The notes under the pieces are model-generated. The model had not been told where the DNA came from. It made no database searches and saw only the letters and a program-made list of their open reading frames with translations. DNA of 64,000 nt, from assembly GCA_965206615.1 (NCBI GenBank), contig CBDBKI010000005.1:620001-684000 (forward strand). Direction: 5' to 3'. Shown piece after piece: positions 44,391 to 52,514 of this stretch. Source of the DNA: VXNE01 sp965206615. Lineage in GTDB: Bacteria; Pseudomonadota; Gammaproteobacteria; Pseudomonadales; Azotimanducaceae. Position 1 is the stretch's first letter. Each line of letters begins with the position of its first letter. The translations under genes were made by a program, and so were the position numbers.

Positions 44391-44948
44391 TCAGCGGCCG
44401 CGGAGACCGCGTCTCGTCTTCCAGCGGGCCGCGTTGCCCGACCTGCCGTCCGGCATGGGCGTCGTGATTTCCGCCAGCCCGGAAGCCTCCGGGTCGGAGG
44501 CGGGCTGCGTGTCGGAAGGCAGGCGGGCCGGCGCCGGCCTGGAACCTCCTGAACTCATCTCCTCAACGCGAGCCAGCGTCCTGCGCATCGCAACCCATCC
44601 CAAGCCCAGGTTGGCCGTCCTGTCGGTCACCAACATGAGGATGGTCTGTTCCTTGCCCGGAATGACGGACATGAAGTGGTAGGTATCCTCGGTGGTGGTC
44701 TGGATCTCCTGGACGAAGCCATGGTCGCCGGAAGCACCGCCCAACGCGGACTCCAGCTGATGATTGACGTCGCCGCGGAAGTACTCGGCGCCGGCGGCGG
44801 AGAGGATTTCCATCGCGCCGTTGTCGATGAGGGCATCGGACGCGACCCGCATGGCGAGCGGCAAGCCCGTTCCAAGGTCGACGAGGGCGCAGCCGAGCGC
44901 ACCGTCCACGTCCTCCATGATGTATTCGCAAATGTCCTGCAATCTCAT
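44391..44948 (-). CDS. Roadblock/LC7-domain protein
   Basis: A 185-residue cytoplasmic protein. Residues 1-120 form a roadblock/LC7-like fold (MRLQDICEYIMEDVDGALG; CALVDLGTGLPLAMRV; TILMLVTDRTANLGLG). The tail is Pro/Ser-rich and probably disordered. Bacterial roadblock proteins often regulate small GTPases or dimerise in polarity and motility control. No MglA-like GTPase is next to it. A GAGGGAG site stands ahead of the ATG. Its place beside the Tad block may mean a role in pilus control, which is an inference. Confidence 0.75.
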   Translation of the reverse strand: MRLQDICEYIMEDVDGALGCALVDLGTGLPLAMRVASDALIDNGAMEILSAAGAEYFRGDVNHQLESALGGASGDHGFVQEIQTTTEDTYHFMSVIPGKEQTILMLVTDRTANLGLGWVAMRRTLARVEEMSSGGSRPAPARLPSDTQPASDPEASGLAEITTPMPDGRSGNAARWKTRRGLRGR

Positions 44949-45220
44949 GGCACGACTCCCTCTTGTGGAGCGCACATACGCGCTCACTCGCCGACGAGTC
45001 GCGGCTAACATGCGCTCGCCGCGCCGGCCTGTCAACCGTTTGAACCGCGCTGTCAGTCGCAAAATGGAACTGTCCGCCCGAGCTGATCCGAAGGACGACT
45101 GCCGATGCACGGGCCAGTCTGGCGGGACTCCGGGGTGAGTTCCGCGAAGGCACAGTTCGTACAGCGTGGCACAGCGGCGCCGGCCGTCGAGGAAAGTCGC
45201 GTCGACCGAGGCGCAGCGGA

Positions 45221-46147
45221 TCAGGCGGAGCGAGACCCGGCCGCGCCGGCGGAGGCGGGCTCGGAGGGTTGGTCGCCGCCGATTTCGTAGGTCCTCGGGG
45301 TCTGGCGCACGACGGTCACGCCCTTGTTGGCCAGCAGCGGCATCAGCTGCTGGGCGAGGAACACCCCGCAGACGCCGGTTGTCTGAGCGGCGGGATGTTG
45401 CGGGCAGCGGCGCTTGACGATCTTGCGGACATCCTCGGCCCTGAACCTGCCGGGAGGGATTTCGTCCAGCAGCCAGCGGACGATCGTCGGGTTCGTCGGC
45501 AGGCCCGAGCCGTTGTCCTCGGCGGGTTTCGAGGCGGTCCTGGCGCTCGGGGCGGGGGGCGCGGTCACGACCCAGCGCAACTGCTCGGGTATGAAGTCCC
45601 GAATCTCGTTGGACAGTCCGCTCCCGCCGGCCACGTTGATCCACAGAAAAGGCGGCTGTTCCGTGTGGCCCGAGCGGGAGGCGAGTTCCTGGATCTTGAC
45701 GAACAGGGCGCCAAAGTCGCTGTCGTTACTCACGACGGCGATGTGGTTGGCGACGCCGGTGGTGAAGTCCGCGATCGCGTCCGCGACGATGGCCATGTCG
45801 GCCGAATTCTTCGACTCGCGGGCGAAGCGCTGTATACCGCGGACACGGACCTCGAGACCCGAAAACCGGGCCGGTGCCCAGGCGCCCCACAAGCCGGCCT
45901 TGTCGGCTGGCGCGTACAGGCACAGGCGGCCGACGGGCGGCAGACCTTCGGGCCAGCCCCGGACGACGGCCTCCATGACGGTGCGGGCGTGTTCGGCGTT
46001 CTTCAGGTTCTCGATGTCCACGTAGACGCCCGCCCTGCTGGGCGACGGCAGGAGCAGGTCTGCACGACGAGTTCGTTTGGCGCGACGGCCAACGAAACGC
46101 AACAGTGCTGCGATGCCGACGGGTTTCCTGTCGTGGCGTTCGGTCAT
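45221..46147 (-). CDS. NYN-domain (LabA/DUF88) ribonuclease-like protein
   Basis: A 308-residue protein. Residues about 40-200 form a NYN/PIN-like domain with the acidic motifs GVYVDIENLKNAEH, SKNSADMAIVADAI and VVSNDSDFGALF, which line the metal site in this family. The C-terminal part (about 225-300) resembles an OST-HTH/LOTUS-type RNA-binding domain (VRWLLDEIPPGRFRAEDV). It is thus a probable RNA-cleaving or RNA-binding protein. The start at 46147 is chosen because the next upstream ATG adds only a low-complexity stretch. Confidence 0.8.
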   Translation of the reverse strand: MTERHDRKPVGIAALLRFVGRRAKRTRRADLLLPSPSRAGVYVDIENLKNAEHARTVMEAVVRGWPEGLPPVGRLCLYAPADKAGLWGAWAPARFSGLEVRVRGIQRFARESKNSADMAIVADAIADFTTGVANHIAVVSNDSDFGALFVKIQELASRSGHTEQPPFLWINVAGGSGLSNEIRDFIPEQLRWVVTAPPAPSARTASKPAEDNGSGLPTNPTIVRWLLDEIPPGRFRAEDVRKIVKRRCPQHPAAQTTGVCGVFLAQQLMPLLANKGVTVVRQTPRTYEIGGDQPSEPASAGAAGSRSA

Positions 46148-46533
46148 CTTCGGGACTTCGGTCGGGTTCGCGGCACTCTCGCAGCCGGGACCGCGGGATG
46201 TCAAATCCCGGCGATGACGTACTTCCGGCTATTCGCCATGCTCCTCGGCGGCCTCGCCGCGTTGGATCTTCGCCACCACCACGCCGCCGACAATGCCCGC
46301 GAGCTGGCCGAGGCGGACGCTCCGGTCCTCGCCCTGTGGCACATGCCGGGCATCGCCCGGCTGAGCAGTAGTGCCCAGGCATTTCTGGAGTGCGCGCGCT
46401 GGCGTGAACGAGATGGGGCGGGGGCCCATCCTCCAATCCCCCGCTTGGAGGCGCGGCCAAGGTCTCGCGCCGCGGGTTCCGCTTCCGCCGCGGTCGACGG
46501 GACTTCCCCGACGGCCGCCGGTATCGTCACCCG
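46148..46533. other. No gene recognised
   Basis: About 385 bp between the NYN gene and the Mrr remnant. One minus-strand frame ends in GQLAGIVGGVVVAKI, a single hydrophobic stretch without a ribosome-binding site. I cannot support a gene. Confidence 0.35.
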
Positions 46534-46675
46534 TCAGAGTGTGTCGAAGAAACCGGGATCCGGCTTCACCCGCTCGACGGTCCGCGTGACCACCCCCAGC
46601 CCTTGTCCCTGAGCAGTCCGCAGAGCTCCACGCCGTCGATCAGGTCGATCGCCATGGCCCCCTCCCTCACCGCCT
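46534..46675 (-). pseudogene. C-terminal remnant of an Mrr-type restriction endonuclease
   Basis: MAIDLIDGVELCGLLRDKG in one frame and LGVVTRTVERVKPDPGFFD in the next match the conserved end of Mrr-like endonucleases (IDLIDGxxLxxLLxxxxLGVxTRxVExVxVDPxFF). One frameshift separates the two parts. The catalytic domain is missing; the upstream border is an AGATGGGACA repeat. Confidence 0.6.
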
Positions 46676-46680
46676 CCCGC

Positions 46681-46850
46681 CAGATGGGAAGCGCCAGATG
46701 GGACATCCACCCGGAGCTCCGGATGGGAGCCGCGCGTGGCACGCGGCAAGGGAGGGAGCGGGAAGCACAAGAAGACAGACGCGAGCGGTCGGACGTCGGT
46801 CGCGGAGCGCTCAAGAGTGGGTGTCCTATCTCATCCCGCAGAAAGCGCAG
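46681..46850. repeat. AGATGGGACACCCAC-family repeat cluster
   Basis: It contains CGCCAGATGGGACATCCACC, the block GGGAGCCGCGCGTGGCACGC and the right-hand part GTCGGTCGCGGAGCGCTCAA followed by GAGTGGGTGTCCTATCTC. The block matches the copies at 25.8 and 47.4 kb, and the right part matches 49.1 kb. Confidence 0.7.
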
Positions 46851-46979
46851 ACTCAAGCACCCACGCCCGGGTCGCCACATGCGACATCTGTGCCTCGACT
46901 CAGCTCAAGCGCGCGTCCAGGGGCGCAGGGTCGGCTGGCAGGCCTTTGGCGGTGGTGGCACCGTGATGCCAGCCATCAC

Positions 46980-47321
46980 TCAGTCCTCTCCCTCGTCCTT
47001 GATTTCAGTCACACCGGCGACGTTGCGCGGCGTCGTCAGGTTGAGAGCCTCTGCGATCCGTACCGCTTGGACGTTCGTCGTTTCCACGAGGCGATGGATC
47101 TCCATGCTCCTTCTCGCCATGCGCGCGTCCAGACTGCCGACCTTCCTGTTGAGGCCGTCAACCTTCGTCTCAAGGTTGCCGATGCTCTCACGGACAGGCT
47201 TCAGGGCAGACTCAACTGCCACCGTTATCGTCGTTGCCAGACCATCGAAACGCCCCTCGATCCTGCTGGCCAAATTGTCCACGTCAGACTTGGTCGCGTT
47301 GTTGGCATCACTGTCGCCCAT
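46980..47321 (-). CDS. Small coiled-coil protein
   Basis: A 113-residue acidic protein predicted to be mostly helical. Heptad-like stretches run through DVDNLASRIEGRFDGLATT and IGNLETKVDGLNRKVGSLDA. No signal peptide or membrane helix is visible. AGAGGAAG precedes the ATG. The family is not recognised. It resembles stand-alone coiled-coil proteins with DUF1640-like length. It is isolated between two repeat clusters. Confidence 0.55.
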   Translation of the reverse strand: MGDSDANNATKSDVDNLASRIEGRFDGLATTITVAVESALKPVRESIGNLETKVDGLNRKVGSLDARMARRSMEIHRLVETTNVQAVRIAEALNLTTPRNVAGVTEIKDEGED

Positions 47322-47437
47322 CGCTTCCTCTCGAGTCGCGTCGGATGACCGAATCCTACACCCCTCGCGGCTCATGGGCATGCGTGCGACACGCCTGCGA
47401 CACCGAGACGCGGGTCGGCGGGATCAGTTCGCGATAT

Positions 47438-47530
47438 CGCCAGATGGGACACCCACCTGAGTTGTCAGACGGGTGGGAGCCGCGCGTGGCACGCGGCAAA
47501 GGAGGGAGCGGGAAGCACAAGAAGGGCAAG
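47438..47530. repeat. AGATGGGACACCCAC-family repeat
   Basis: CGCCAGATGGGACACCCACC is followed by TGAGTTGTCAGACGGGTGGG and GAGCCGCGCGTGGCACGCGG. It is almost identical to the copy at 25.83-25.92 kb. Confidence 0.75.
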
Positions 47531-47602
47531 GCAGGGACACGCGTTTGACAACCTCCGCCCATCGACGGAAGTTGTTCGTTCAACGATTCGGGGAGACCTG
47601 CC

Positions 47603-48253
47603 ATGCCTATCCGACGCCGCGATGACGGCGAGATCGTGGAAGAGCCCACGGCACCGGTGCCGGGGAAGGGCTCCGGCCAGGCATCGGACGCGGCGACGGA
47701 CCGCGTGGAGTCGCCCAGCGGTCGCGAGAACTCCCTGTTCGAGCCACGCGGCGGTGACAAGCGCGGCGCCGGACGCCTCGAAGAGCCCACCGTGGCAATG
47801 GGTGCGGCCCAGGCCGGCGACGACAGGACCCGCATCGTCGCTCCCCGTCGCACGAAGCCCGGTCCGGAGGGTACGGTCGAAGACCTGCCCGATCCCATGC
47901 GCGACCCGCCCGTCGGCTGGCTCGTCGTTGTGTGTGGCCCGGGGAAGGGCAACGTACTGACCCTCGGCAACGGCATGAACGTCATGGGCCGGGGGGCGGA
48001 CGCGCGCGTGCGCATCGACTTCGGCGACGACACCATCGCCCGCGCCAACCACGCCCGCCTCGTCTACGAGCCACGGCAGCGCCGTTACCTGCTGAACCAC
48101 GGCGACGGCTCCAACCTCACCTACCTGAACGGCGAAGTCGTCATGGGATCGGTCGAAATCGCGTCCGGCGCCATGATCGAGGTCGGCGAGACCACGCTAC
48201 GCTTCCAAGCCTTCTGCTCGGAGGATTTCGACTGGCCTGACGTCGATGATTGA
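47603..48253 (+). CDS. FHA-domain protein
   Basis: A 216-residue cytoplasmic protein. The first ~100 residues are charged, low in complexity and probably disordered. The FHA domain (about 105-205) shows NVMGRGADARVRIDFGDDT with the Gly-Arg core, then ANHARLVYEPRQRRYLL and LNGEVVMG. FHA domains bind phosphothreonine. The gene overlaps the PP2C phosphatase gene by 8 bp, so the two are co-translated partners in a phospho-signalling pair. A ribosome-binding site (GGGGAGA) precedes the ATG. Confidence 0.88.
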   Translation: MPIRRRDDGEIVEEPTAPVPGKGSGQASDAATDRVESPSGRENSLFEPRGGDKRGAGRLEEPTVAMGAAQAGDDRTRIVAPRRTKPGPEGTVEDLPDPMRDPPVGWLVVVCGPGKGNVLTLGNGMNVMGRGADARVRIDFGDDTIARANHARLVYEPRQRRYLLNHGDGSNLTYLNGEVVMGSVEIASGAMIEVGETTLRFQAFCSEDFDWPDVDD

Positions 48254-49067
48254 AGGCCGTGACTTCGCCGCGGCCAGCACGGTCGGGTCGCGCGCGCGCC
48301 AGGAAGACGAGTGGGGCACGCATGCCAATCCGCCGGCGCAGGAAGCGGGCGCCAGCGTGCTTGCCGTGGTCGCCGACGGGATGGGTGGCATGCCGGCGGG
48401 CGACCAGGCGAGCGCCATCGCGTTGCGCGCGTTCCTCGACAGCTATTCGGCCCTGCAGCTGCCGGCCCGGGAGCGGCTGCCACGCGCTCTGGCCCACGCA
48501 AACCGCGAGATAGGGATCGCCATCGAAGGAGATCCAGCACTCGCGGGCATGGGCTGCACGCTCGTTGCGGCACTGTTCTTCCCGGACCGTTGCGAGTGGC
48601 TGAGTATCGGGGATTCGTTCCTGCTGCTTTGCCGGGAAGGGCGTCTTGAACGCGTCAATCCGTTGCATGTGTATGCGCGTGAACTCGACGAACGAGTGCG
48701 CCGTGGGGAGATCACGGCGGCGGACGCCGCGCGCCATCCGGATCGGGCGGCGCTGACCAGCGCCGTCCAGGGCACCGTGCTCGAAGAAGTGGCGCAGGGC
48801 ACGCTGGAGCTCACGCCCGGGGACGTGGCGATCCTCGCGAGCGATGGCATTGCGACGCTCTCGGACGAGAAGATCGCCTCCATCTGCGTCGCGCAGGGCG
48901 AAGAGGGCGCCGGGCCGATCGCGCAGACGCTGATCGGTCAGGTAGACGCCGCCGCGCGCCTCAGCCAGGACAACGCGACGGTCATCGTCGTGTGTTGTGC
49001 AGCGGACAGAGAGGCGGACACGGTGGTTGTCACGCGAGGGGGGAGACGAGGAAGCCGGGAGGGGTGA
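48246..49067 (+). CDS. PP2C-family Ser/Thr phosphatase
   Basis: A 273-residue phosphatase. It shows the metal-binding motifs RARQEDEWG, VVADGMGGMPAGDQAS, GCTLVAALF, LSIGDSFLLL, and the late LASDGIATLSDEKI and DNATVIVV. It reverses Thr/Ser phosphorylation by Hanks kinases. In this locus the likely kinases are the pseudokinase-PEGA proteins at 5.7 and 52.5 kb, though the first lacks catalytic residues and the second is truncated. It overlaps the FHA gene. Confidence 0.9.
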   Translation: MIEGRDFAAASTVGSRARQEDEWGTHANPPAQEAGASVLAVVADGMGGMPAGDQASAIALRAFLDSYSALQLPARERLPRALAHANREIGIAIEGDPALAGMGCTLVAALFFPDRCEWLSIGDSFLLLCREGRLERVNPLHVYARELDERVRRGEITAADAARHPDRAALTSAVQGTVLEEVAQGTLELTPGDVAILASDGIATLSDEKIASICVAQGEEGAGPIAQTLIGQVDAAARLSQDNATVIVVCCAADREADTVVVTRGGRRGSREG

Positions 49068-49074
49068 GGACAGC

Positions 49075-49160
49075 AGCAACCTTGCCGGAGCGGTCGGATG
49101 TCGGTCGCGGAGCGCCCAAGAGTGGGTGTCCCATTTGCTCCCCTCCCATTTGCTCCCCCT
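49075..49160. repeat. Partial AGATGGGACACCCAC-family repeat
   Basis: GTCGGTCGCGGAGCGCCCAA is followed by GAGTGGGTGTCCCATTTG and a second CTCCCATTTGCTCCCC. This is the right-hand half of the repeat seen at 46.8 kb. Confidence 0.6.
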
Positions 49161-49246
49161 GTGCTCGACCCTCCGCTGATTGACGGCACCGCCAGAGGCG
49201 ACCGATGATGTTTCGCTCATTTGGCGGGTGCCACGAGGACGACCCG

Positions 49247-50299
49247 ATGCGCGTACACATTGCGGGCATGGCCTGCGCCTGCCTGCTTGCGTTGTTCACT
49301 GGCAAGGCTGGCGAGGCGCAGGAAGCGTTGACCAACGACCACATCGTGCAACTGACGATGGCGGGCCTTGCGCCGGTGGCGGTCGTGGCCAAGATCGAGT
49401 CGTCCGCGAGCGCGTTCGACACGTCGGTGGAGGCGCTGGTCGCCTTGGCGGGCAAGGGCGTCGACAGCGAGGTCATTGCCGCGATGGTGGCCGCGGGAGG
49501 CTCCGGCGGCGCGCGGGCGGGAACCGGCGCTGCCGGAGCGCAGCCGAAGGCTATTCCGGGCAGCACGTTCCGTGAGTCTCTGCGATTGGGTGGGGAGGGT
49601 CCGGAGATGGTGGTGATTCCGGCGGGACGGTTCCGGATGGGGTGCCTGTCGAACGACTACTCCTGTTTCGGCGACGAGAAGCCGGTTCACGAGGTGACGA
49701 ACGGCGCGCCGTTCGCGCTATCGGTGTACGAGGTGACGTTCGAGGACTACGACCGTTTCACGTATCCGAACAAGGTGGCTGATGGAGGCTGGGGCCGAGG
49801 CCGTCGTCCGGTGATCAACGTGTCGTGGAACGACGCGCAGGATTACGTGGCGTGGCTGTCGTCGCAGACGGGCGCCGAATACCGTTTGCCGAGCGAGGCG
49901 GAGTGGGAGTACGCGGCCCGGGCGGGCTCGACGACGAAGTACAGCTGGGGGGACGAGATCGGGGTGAACCGCGCGAACTGCGATGACAGCTGCGGTGATC
50001 GCTGGGAGCGCACCGCGCCGGCGGGTTCGTTCCGGCCGAATCGCTTTGGTCTGTACGACATGCACGGCAACGTCTTGGAGTGGGTAGCGGACTGCTGGAA
50101 CGAGAGTTATCAGGGAGCGCCGTCGGATGGCAGCGCCTGGGTGCAGGGGGACTGCTCCGAACGTGTTTTGCGCGGCGGCTCCCGTGTCGACCCCTCGATG
50201 TTCCTGCGCGCCCAGAACCGCAGTGTCAGGTACTCCGTCATCCCCGGCAACCGCATCAACATCATCGGATTCCGCGTGGCCCGGACGCTCACCCCTTGA
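49247..50299 (+). CDS. Secreted FGE/SUMF-like (C-type lectin fold) protein, putative DGR target
   Basis: A 350-residue exported protein. The signal peptide (MACACLLALFTGKAGEAQ) is followed by a helical domain (VVAKIESSASAFDTSVEALV) that recurs in bacterial SUMF proteins. The SUMF/FGE domain runs from about residue 120 (EMVVIPAGRFRMGC) through RPVINVSWNDAQDYV and RLPSEAEWEYAARAG to GLYDMHGNVLEWVADC. It closes with VLRGGS, a variable stretch and GFRVARTLTP. The C-terminal variable stretch and the shared 3' hairpin match the SUMF protein at 52.5-54.7 kb. The fold is that of DGR-diversified ligand-binding proteins; the Cys residues needed for true formylglycine synthesis are not evident. Confidence 0.88.
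   Translation: MRVHIAGMACACLLALFTGKAGEAQEALTNDHIVQLTMAGLAPVAVVAKIESSASAFDTSVEALVALAGKGVDSEVIAAMVAAGGSGGARAGTGAAGAQPKAIPGSTFRESLRLGGEGPEMVVIPAGRFRMGCLSNDYSCFGDEKPVHEVTNGAPFALSVYEVTFEDYDRFTYPNKVADGGWGRGRRPVINVSWNDAQDYVAWLSSQTGAEYRLPSEAEWEYAARAGSTTKYSWGDEIGVNRANCDDSCGDRWERTAPAGSFRPNRFGLYDMHGNVLEWVADCWNESYQGAPSDGSAWVQGDCSERVLRGGSRVDPSMFLRAQNRSVRYSVIPGNRINIIGFRVARTLTP
50183..50266 (+). other. Putative DGR variable region (VR1)
   Basis: 28 codons between VLRGGS and GFRVAR that differ strongly from VR2 at 54600-54674, while the flanks are near-identical. I counted 15 of 19 non-conserved codons ending in C (GTC, GAC, TTC, AAC, GTC, TAC and others), as expected if AAC codons of a template were mutated at A. 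High genomic G+C also favours NNC codons, so this is supportive rather than proof. Confidence 0.7.
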
Positions 50300-50330
50300 G
50301 TCGTTACGTTCTTACCTCGTTTGGGGGGTT

Positions 50331-50353
50331 CCAAGGGGGCTTGCCCCCCTTGG
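50331..50353. repeat. GC hairpin downstream of VR1
   Basis: CCAAGGGGGC pairs with GCCCCCCTTGG over a 2-nt loop, 31 nt after the stop codon. The sequence between stop and hairpin is also shared with the 54.7-kb copy. It may be a terminator, though there is no T-run, or the cruciform that supports DGR homing. Confidence 0.75.
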
Positions 50354-50386
50354 TCGGTCTTCTCGCGACGCGGGAGGCGACAGGTA

Positions 50387-50791
50387 GTGGCTGACGGCCG
50401 GCAAGCGCAGGACGGGCCTGCGGACGGTCGTTCCACCCCGGATGGCGCGCGCACCACCGGCGCCGCGCTGGAGTCGCACTACCGGTTCGTGCTGTGGCTG
50501 GTGCCTACGCTGGAGCGCTTTCCGCGCAGCCAGAAGTTCCTGCTCGGCGACCGCATCCAGGCCACGGCGATGGATGTCCTCGAACGGCTGATCGAGGCGA
50601 CCTACACGCGGCGGCGTGCGGGACATCTCGCGAGCGCCAACCTGGGTCTCGAGAAACTCCGCTGGCGGCAGGGGACGGTGTCCGGTCAGCAGGATCCCTG
50701 GCGGCGCCCGTTCAAGCGGGAGACACCACCGGGCAACCCCTGCCAAGATCCAAGAGGCCAACGGATGGATTCCTATGTGGTACTACGATGA
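50387..50791 (+). CDS. avd: Avd-like DGR accessory protein, C-terminally altered
   Basis: The GTG start follows a GGGAGG site. Residues about 25-96 match the four-helix-bundle Avd/S23-like family: LESHYRFVLWLVPTLERFP, RSQKFLLGDRIQ, LERLIEATYTRRR, ANLGLEKLR. Avd binds the DGR reverse transcriptase and is needed for mutagenic homing. After LEKLR the sequence departs from the family (WRQGTVSGQQDPW), so the last helix is lost or replaced. The gene starts about 90 bp after the VR1 stop, on the same strand, as in DGR cassettes. Confidence 0.8.
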   Translation: MADGRQAQDGPADGRSTPDGARTTGAALESHYRFVLWLVPTLERFPRSQKFLLGDRIQATAMDVLERLIEATYTRRRAGHLASANLGLEKLRWRQGTVSGQQDPWRRPFKRETPPGNPCQDPRGQRMDSYVVLR

Positions 50792-51201
50792 TTTCGGCAC
50801 CCGACTTGCCGAGAAGCGTCAGGCTGCCCAAGACGAACTCGCCCTCTTATGTAGTTGACGATGAAGGGCGCCCCTTGCTTCGCCAAGACGACACGTTCGT
50901 CCCCTTGGGGCTTGAGACCGAGAAGGATCATCTCGACGACGACGAGAGTCGCGATGCCGCCCGAGACCACCCGTTCTGGGACGAGGATGCCAACCGGACC
51001 ACCTGCGATGACACTGCGGAAACGGTCGATCACCGCCGTACGCAGACCTCCATCAAGAACCAGCTCGACCGGGGCACCTGCGTTTGCTTCGCTTCCCTCG
51101 CGGCCATAGAAGCCGTCCACAAGGCGGACAACGGGACCGCTCTCGACCTCTCGGAACAGTACGGCTACATCATCCACGGCATCCGATCGGACTTGGCATA
51201 G
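50788..51201 (+). pseudogene. N-terminal part of a papain-like (C1) peptidase
   Basis: The stretch TSIKNQLDRGTCVCFASL, then AAIEAVHK and LDLSEQYGYI, matches the region around the active-site Cys of C1 peptidases (the Gln and GTCVxFA). A stop follows within ~20 residues, so the His and Asn of the catalytic triad are missing. No further homologous frame was found downstream. It is truncated, possibly by the same event that altered the Avd C-terminus. Confidence 0.65.
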
Positions 51202-51204
51202 CCA

Positions 51205-51537
51205 ATGAACGCTGCACAAATCAACAAGCTTCTACATGCAGGGGTTCGCGAGAAGTACCGCACCAGGGTCGGAGCTACCGTTGACGTCAGCCTGCCGCGC
51301 TTGCCGATCACAGCCGACACTGAGTTCGTCAAGCTGGACGTTAGCATGCCAGGCTACCCCCCATTCGAGACCTTCGTGCCCGACTTCGGAGAGGGCAACG
51401 CGCTACCAGACCACATCTTCGCTCGTGCGTTGCGACCGGGTTCCGGCGTCCTGCGCATTACTGCGATCAACGCTCTCACCCAGCGTCCCATTCCCGATGT
51501 CATGCCCCTTGAGATCGAGTTGACGGTATTGGGCTAG
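51205..51537 (+). CDS. Hypothetical protein, possible protease partner
   Basis: A 110-residue protein starting MNAAQINKLLHAGVREKY. It is predicted to be mainly beta-stranded, with segments such as VGATVDVSLPRLPI and GSGVLRITAINALTQ. It has no signal peptide or membrane segment. It begins four bases after the truncated peptidase, on the same strand, so it probably belonged to that gene pair. The family is not recognised. Confidence 0.5.
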   Translation: MNAAQINKLLHAGVREKYRTRVGATVDVSLPRLPITADTEFVKLDVSMPGYPPFETFVPDFGEGNALPDHIFARALRPGSGVLRITAINALTQRPIPDVMPLEIELTVLG

Positions 51538-51732
51538 TCGCCGGCTCAAGTCGTTTCAGCGCGGCGGCTGCATTGCCGGACGGGCGAACGGGCTATGGCT
51601 CCGGCGGAGGCGCGAAGAGCCGGGGCCATGGCCGAATGCGGCAAGAAGGGGGAAGCATCATGGTCCGGGCGTGGGACCGAGTTCGGCGCTGACTTCCCTT
51701 GGGGAATCGCCAGGCCGTCGCGCGTCGTGGGC

Positions 51733-51780
51733 GTCAGATGGGACACCCACCTGGGCGCCAGATGGGACACCTACCTGAGA
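51733..51780. repeat. AGATGGGACACCCAC-family repeat
   Basis: Two direct units, CAGATGGGACACCCACCTGG and CCAGATGGGACACCTACCTG, stand next to an ankyrin fragment. Confidence 0.65.
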
Positions 51781-51975
51781 GGGCCGAGGACTGTGTCGCC
51801 ATGGCGGTTCTGCGCGTTGGGGTTCACGCCCACGGCCATAAGTCCCCGAACCATGTCCGCGTTTTCGTGCACGCCCAAGTGCAGTGGCGTTTTGGCCCAT
51901 GTCGTCTACCGTGCTGGGCATTGCGCCCGCCACGATGAGGGCCTGAGCCACGGCCGGGTTGCGGGGGTGCGGGGG
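51778..51975 (-). pseudogene. Ankyrin-repeat fragment with a frameshift
   Basis: In one minus-strand frame, NPAVAQALIVAGAMPSTVDD. In the next frame, KTPLHLGVHENADMVRGLM, then AVGVNPNAQNRHGDTVLG. Together these make about two ankyrin repeats (TPLHLA, Gxxxxxxx N, GxTxL). It is cut by the adjacent repeat on one side and by an LRV fragment on the other. Confidence 0.55.
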
Positions 51976-52117
51976 ATGCGCCCGGGTGTCTCGGTCATGC
52001 CGGTCAGCGGCTCGCGACCGGCGTCCGACACGGACGCGATTCCTGGGGCCCTCCGCTGCCATCAACTGGGCTCCGTGCCACTCCACGACTTGAGCATGCG
52101 CAAGCGCCAGGCATGGT

Positions 52118-52512
52118 GTCAACGTGGCCGTTCCCCGGCTTGCGGGCCGGTTGCGGCTCCCAAACGCACGTTTGTTCCGAGTGGAGTCCTGCGAATCCGA
52201 GATCGACGTAGACCATTCGTTGCGGCGGCTCCGCAGGGATCGCCTCTGGCGGTGTGTGGTCGTTCGCAATCGCGGCGAGCTGGACGGTCCCATCGGCGTC
52301 GTTCGCCAGCGCCGCAAGCGCCGTCGCCGGGGTGTGGGGATGCTCGGCAACCTGGGTCCGCACGAACCAGGAGACATCCGACGAGAGCCGAGCCAGGGTT
52401 TCGGGCGACGCGGCGGAGCGCTGCGCCACTTCCGCTCTTACGGAAGCGTTGGGACCGTCCGCCAGTCGGGCGAGCGCGTTGGGCAGCGCGTCGTCGCGCA
52501 GCCCGCCAGGCG
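52118..52512 (-). pseudogene. LRV repeat protein fragment
   Basis: Repeats such as NALARLADGPNASVRAEV, ETLARLSSDVSWFVRTQV and TALAALANDADGTVQLAA are visible, ending in GLHSEQTCVWEPQP. It is homologous to the plus-strand fragment at 24.1-24.8 kb, including the Trp/Cys C-terminus. The 5' end is cut exactly where the kinase remnant begins. It has no start codon of its own. Confidence 0.6.
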
Positions 52513-52514
52513 CT

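Noticed and set aside
49247..50299. A true formylglycine-generating enzyme for a sulfatase
   Set aside because: No sulfatase gene is nearby, catalytic Cys residues are not evident, and the C-terminus is variable as in CLec-fold binding proteins.
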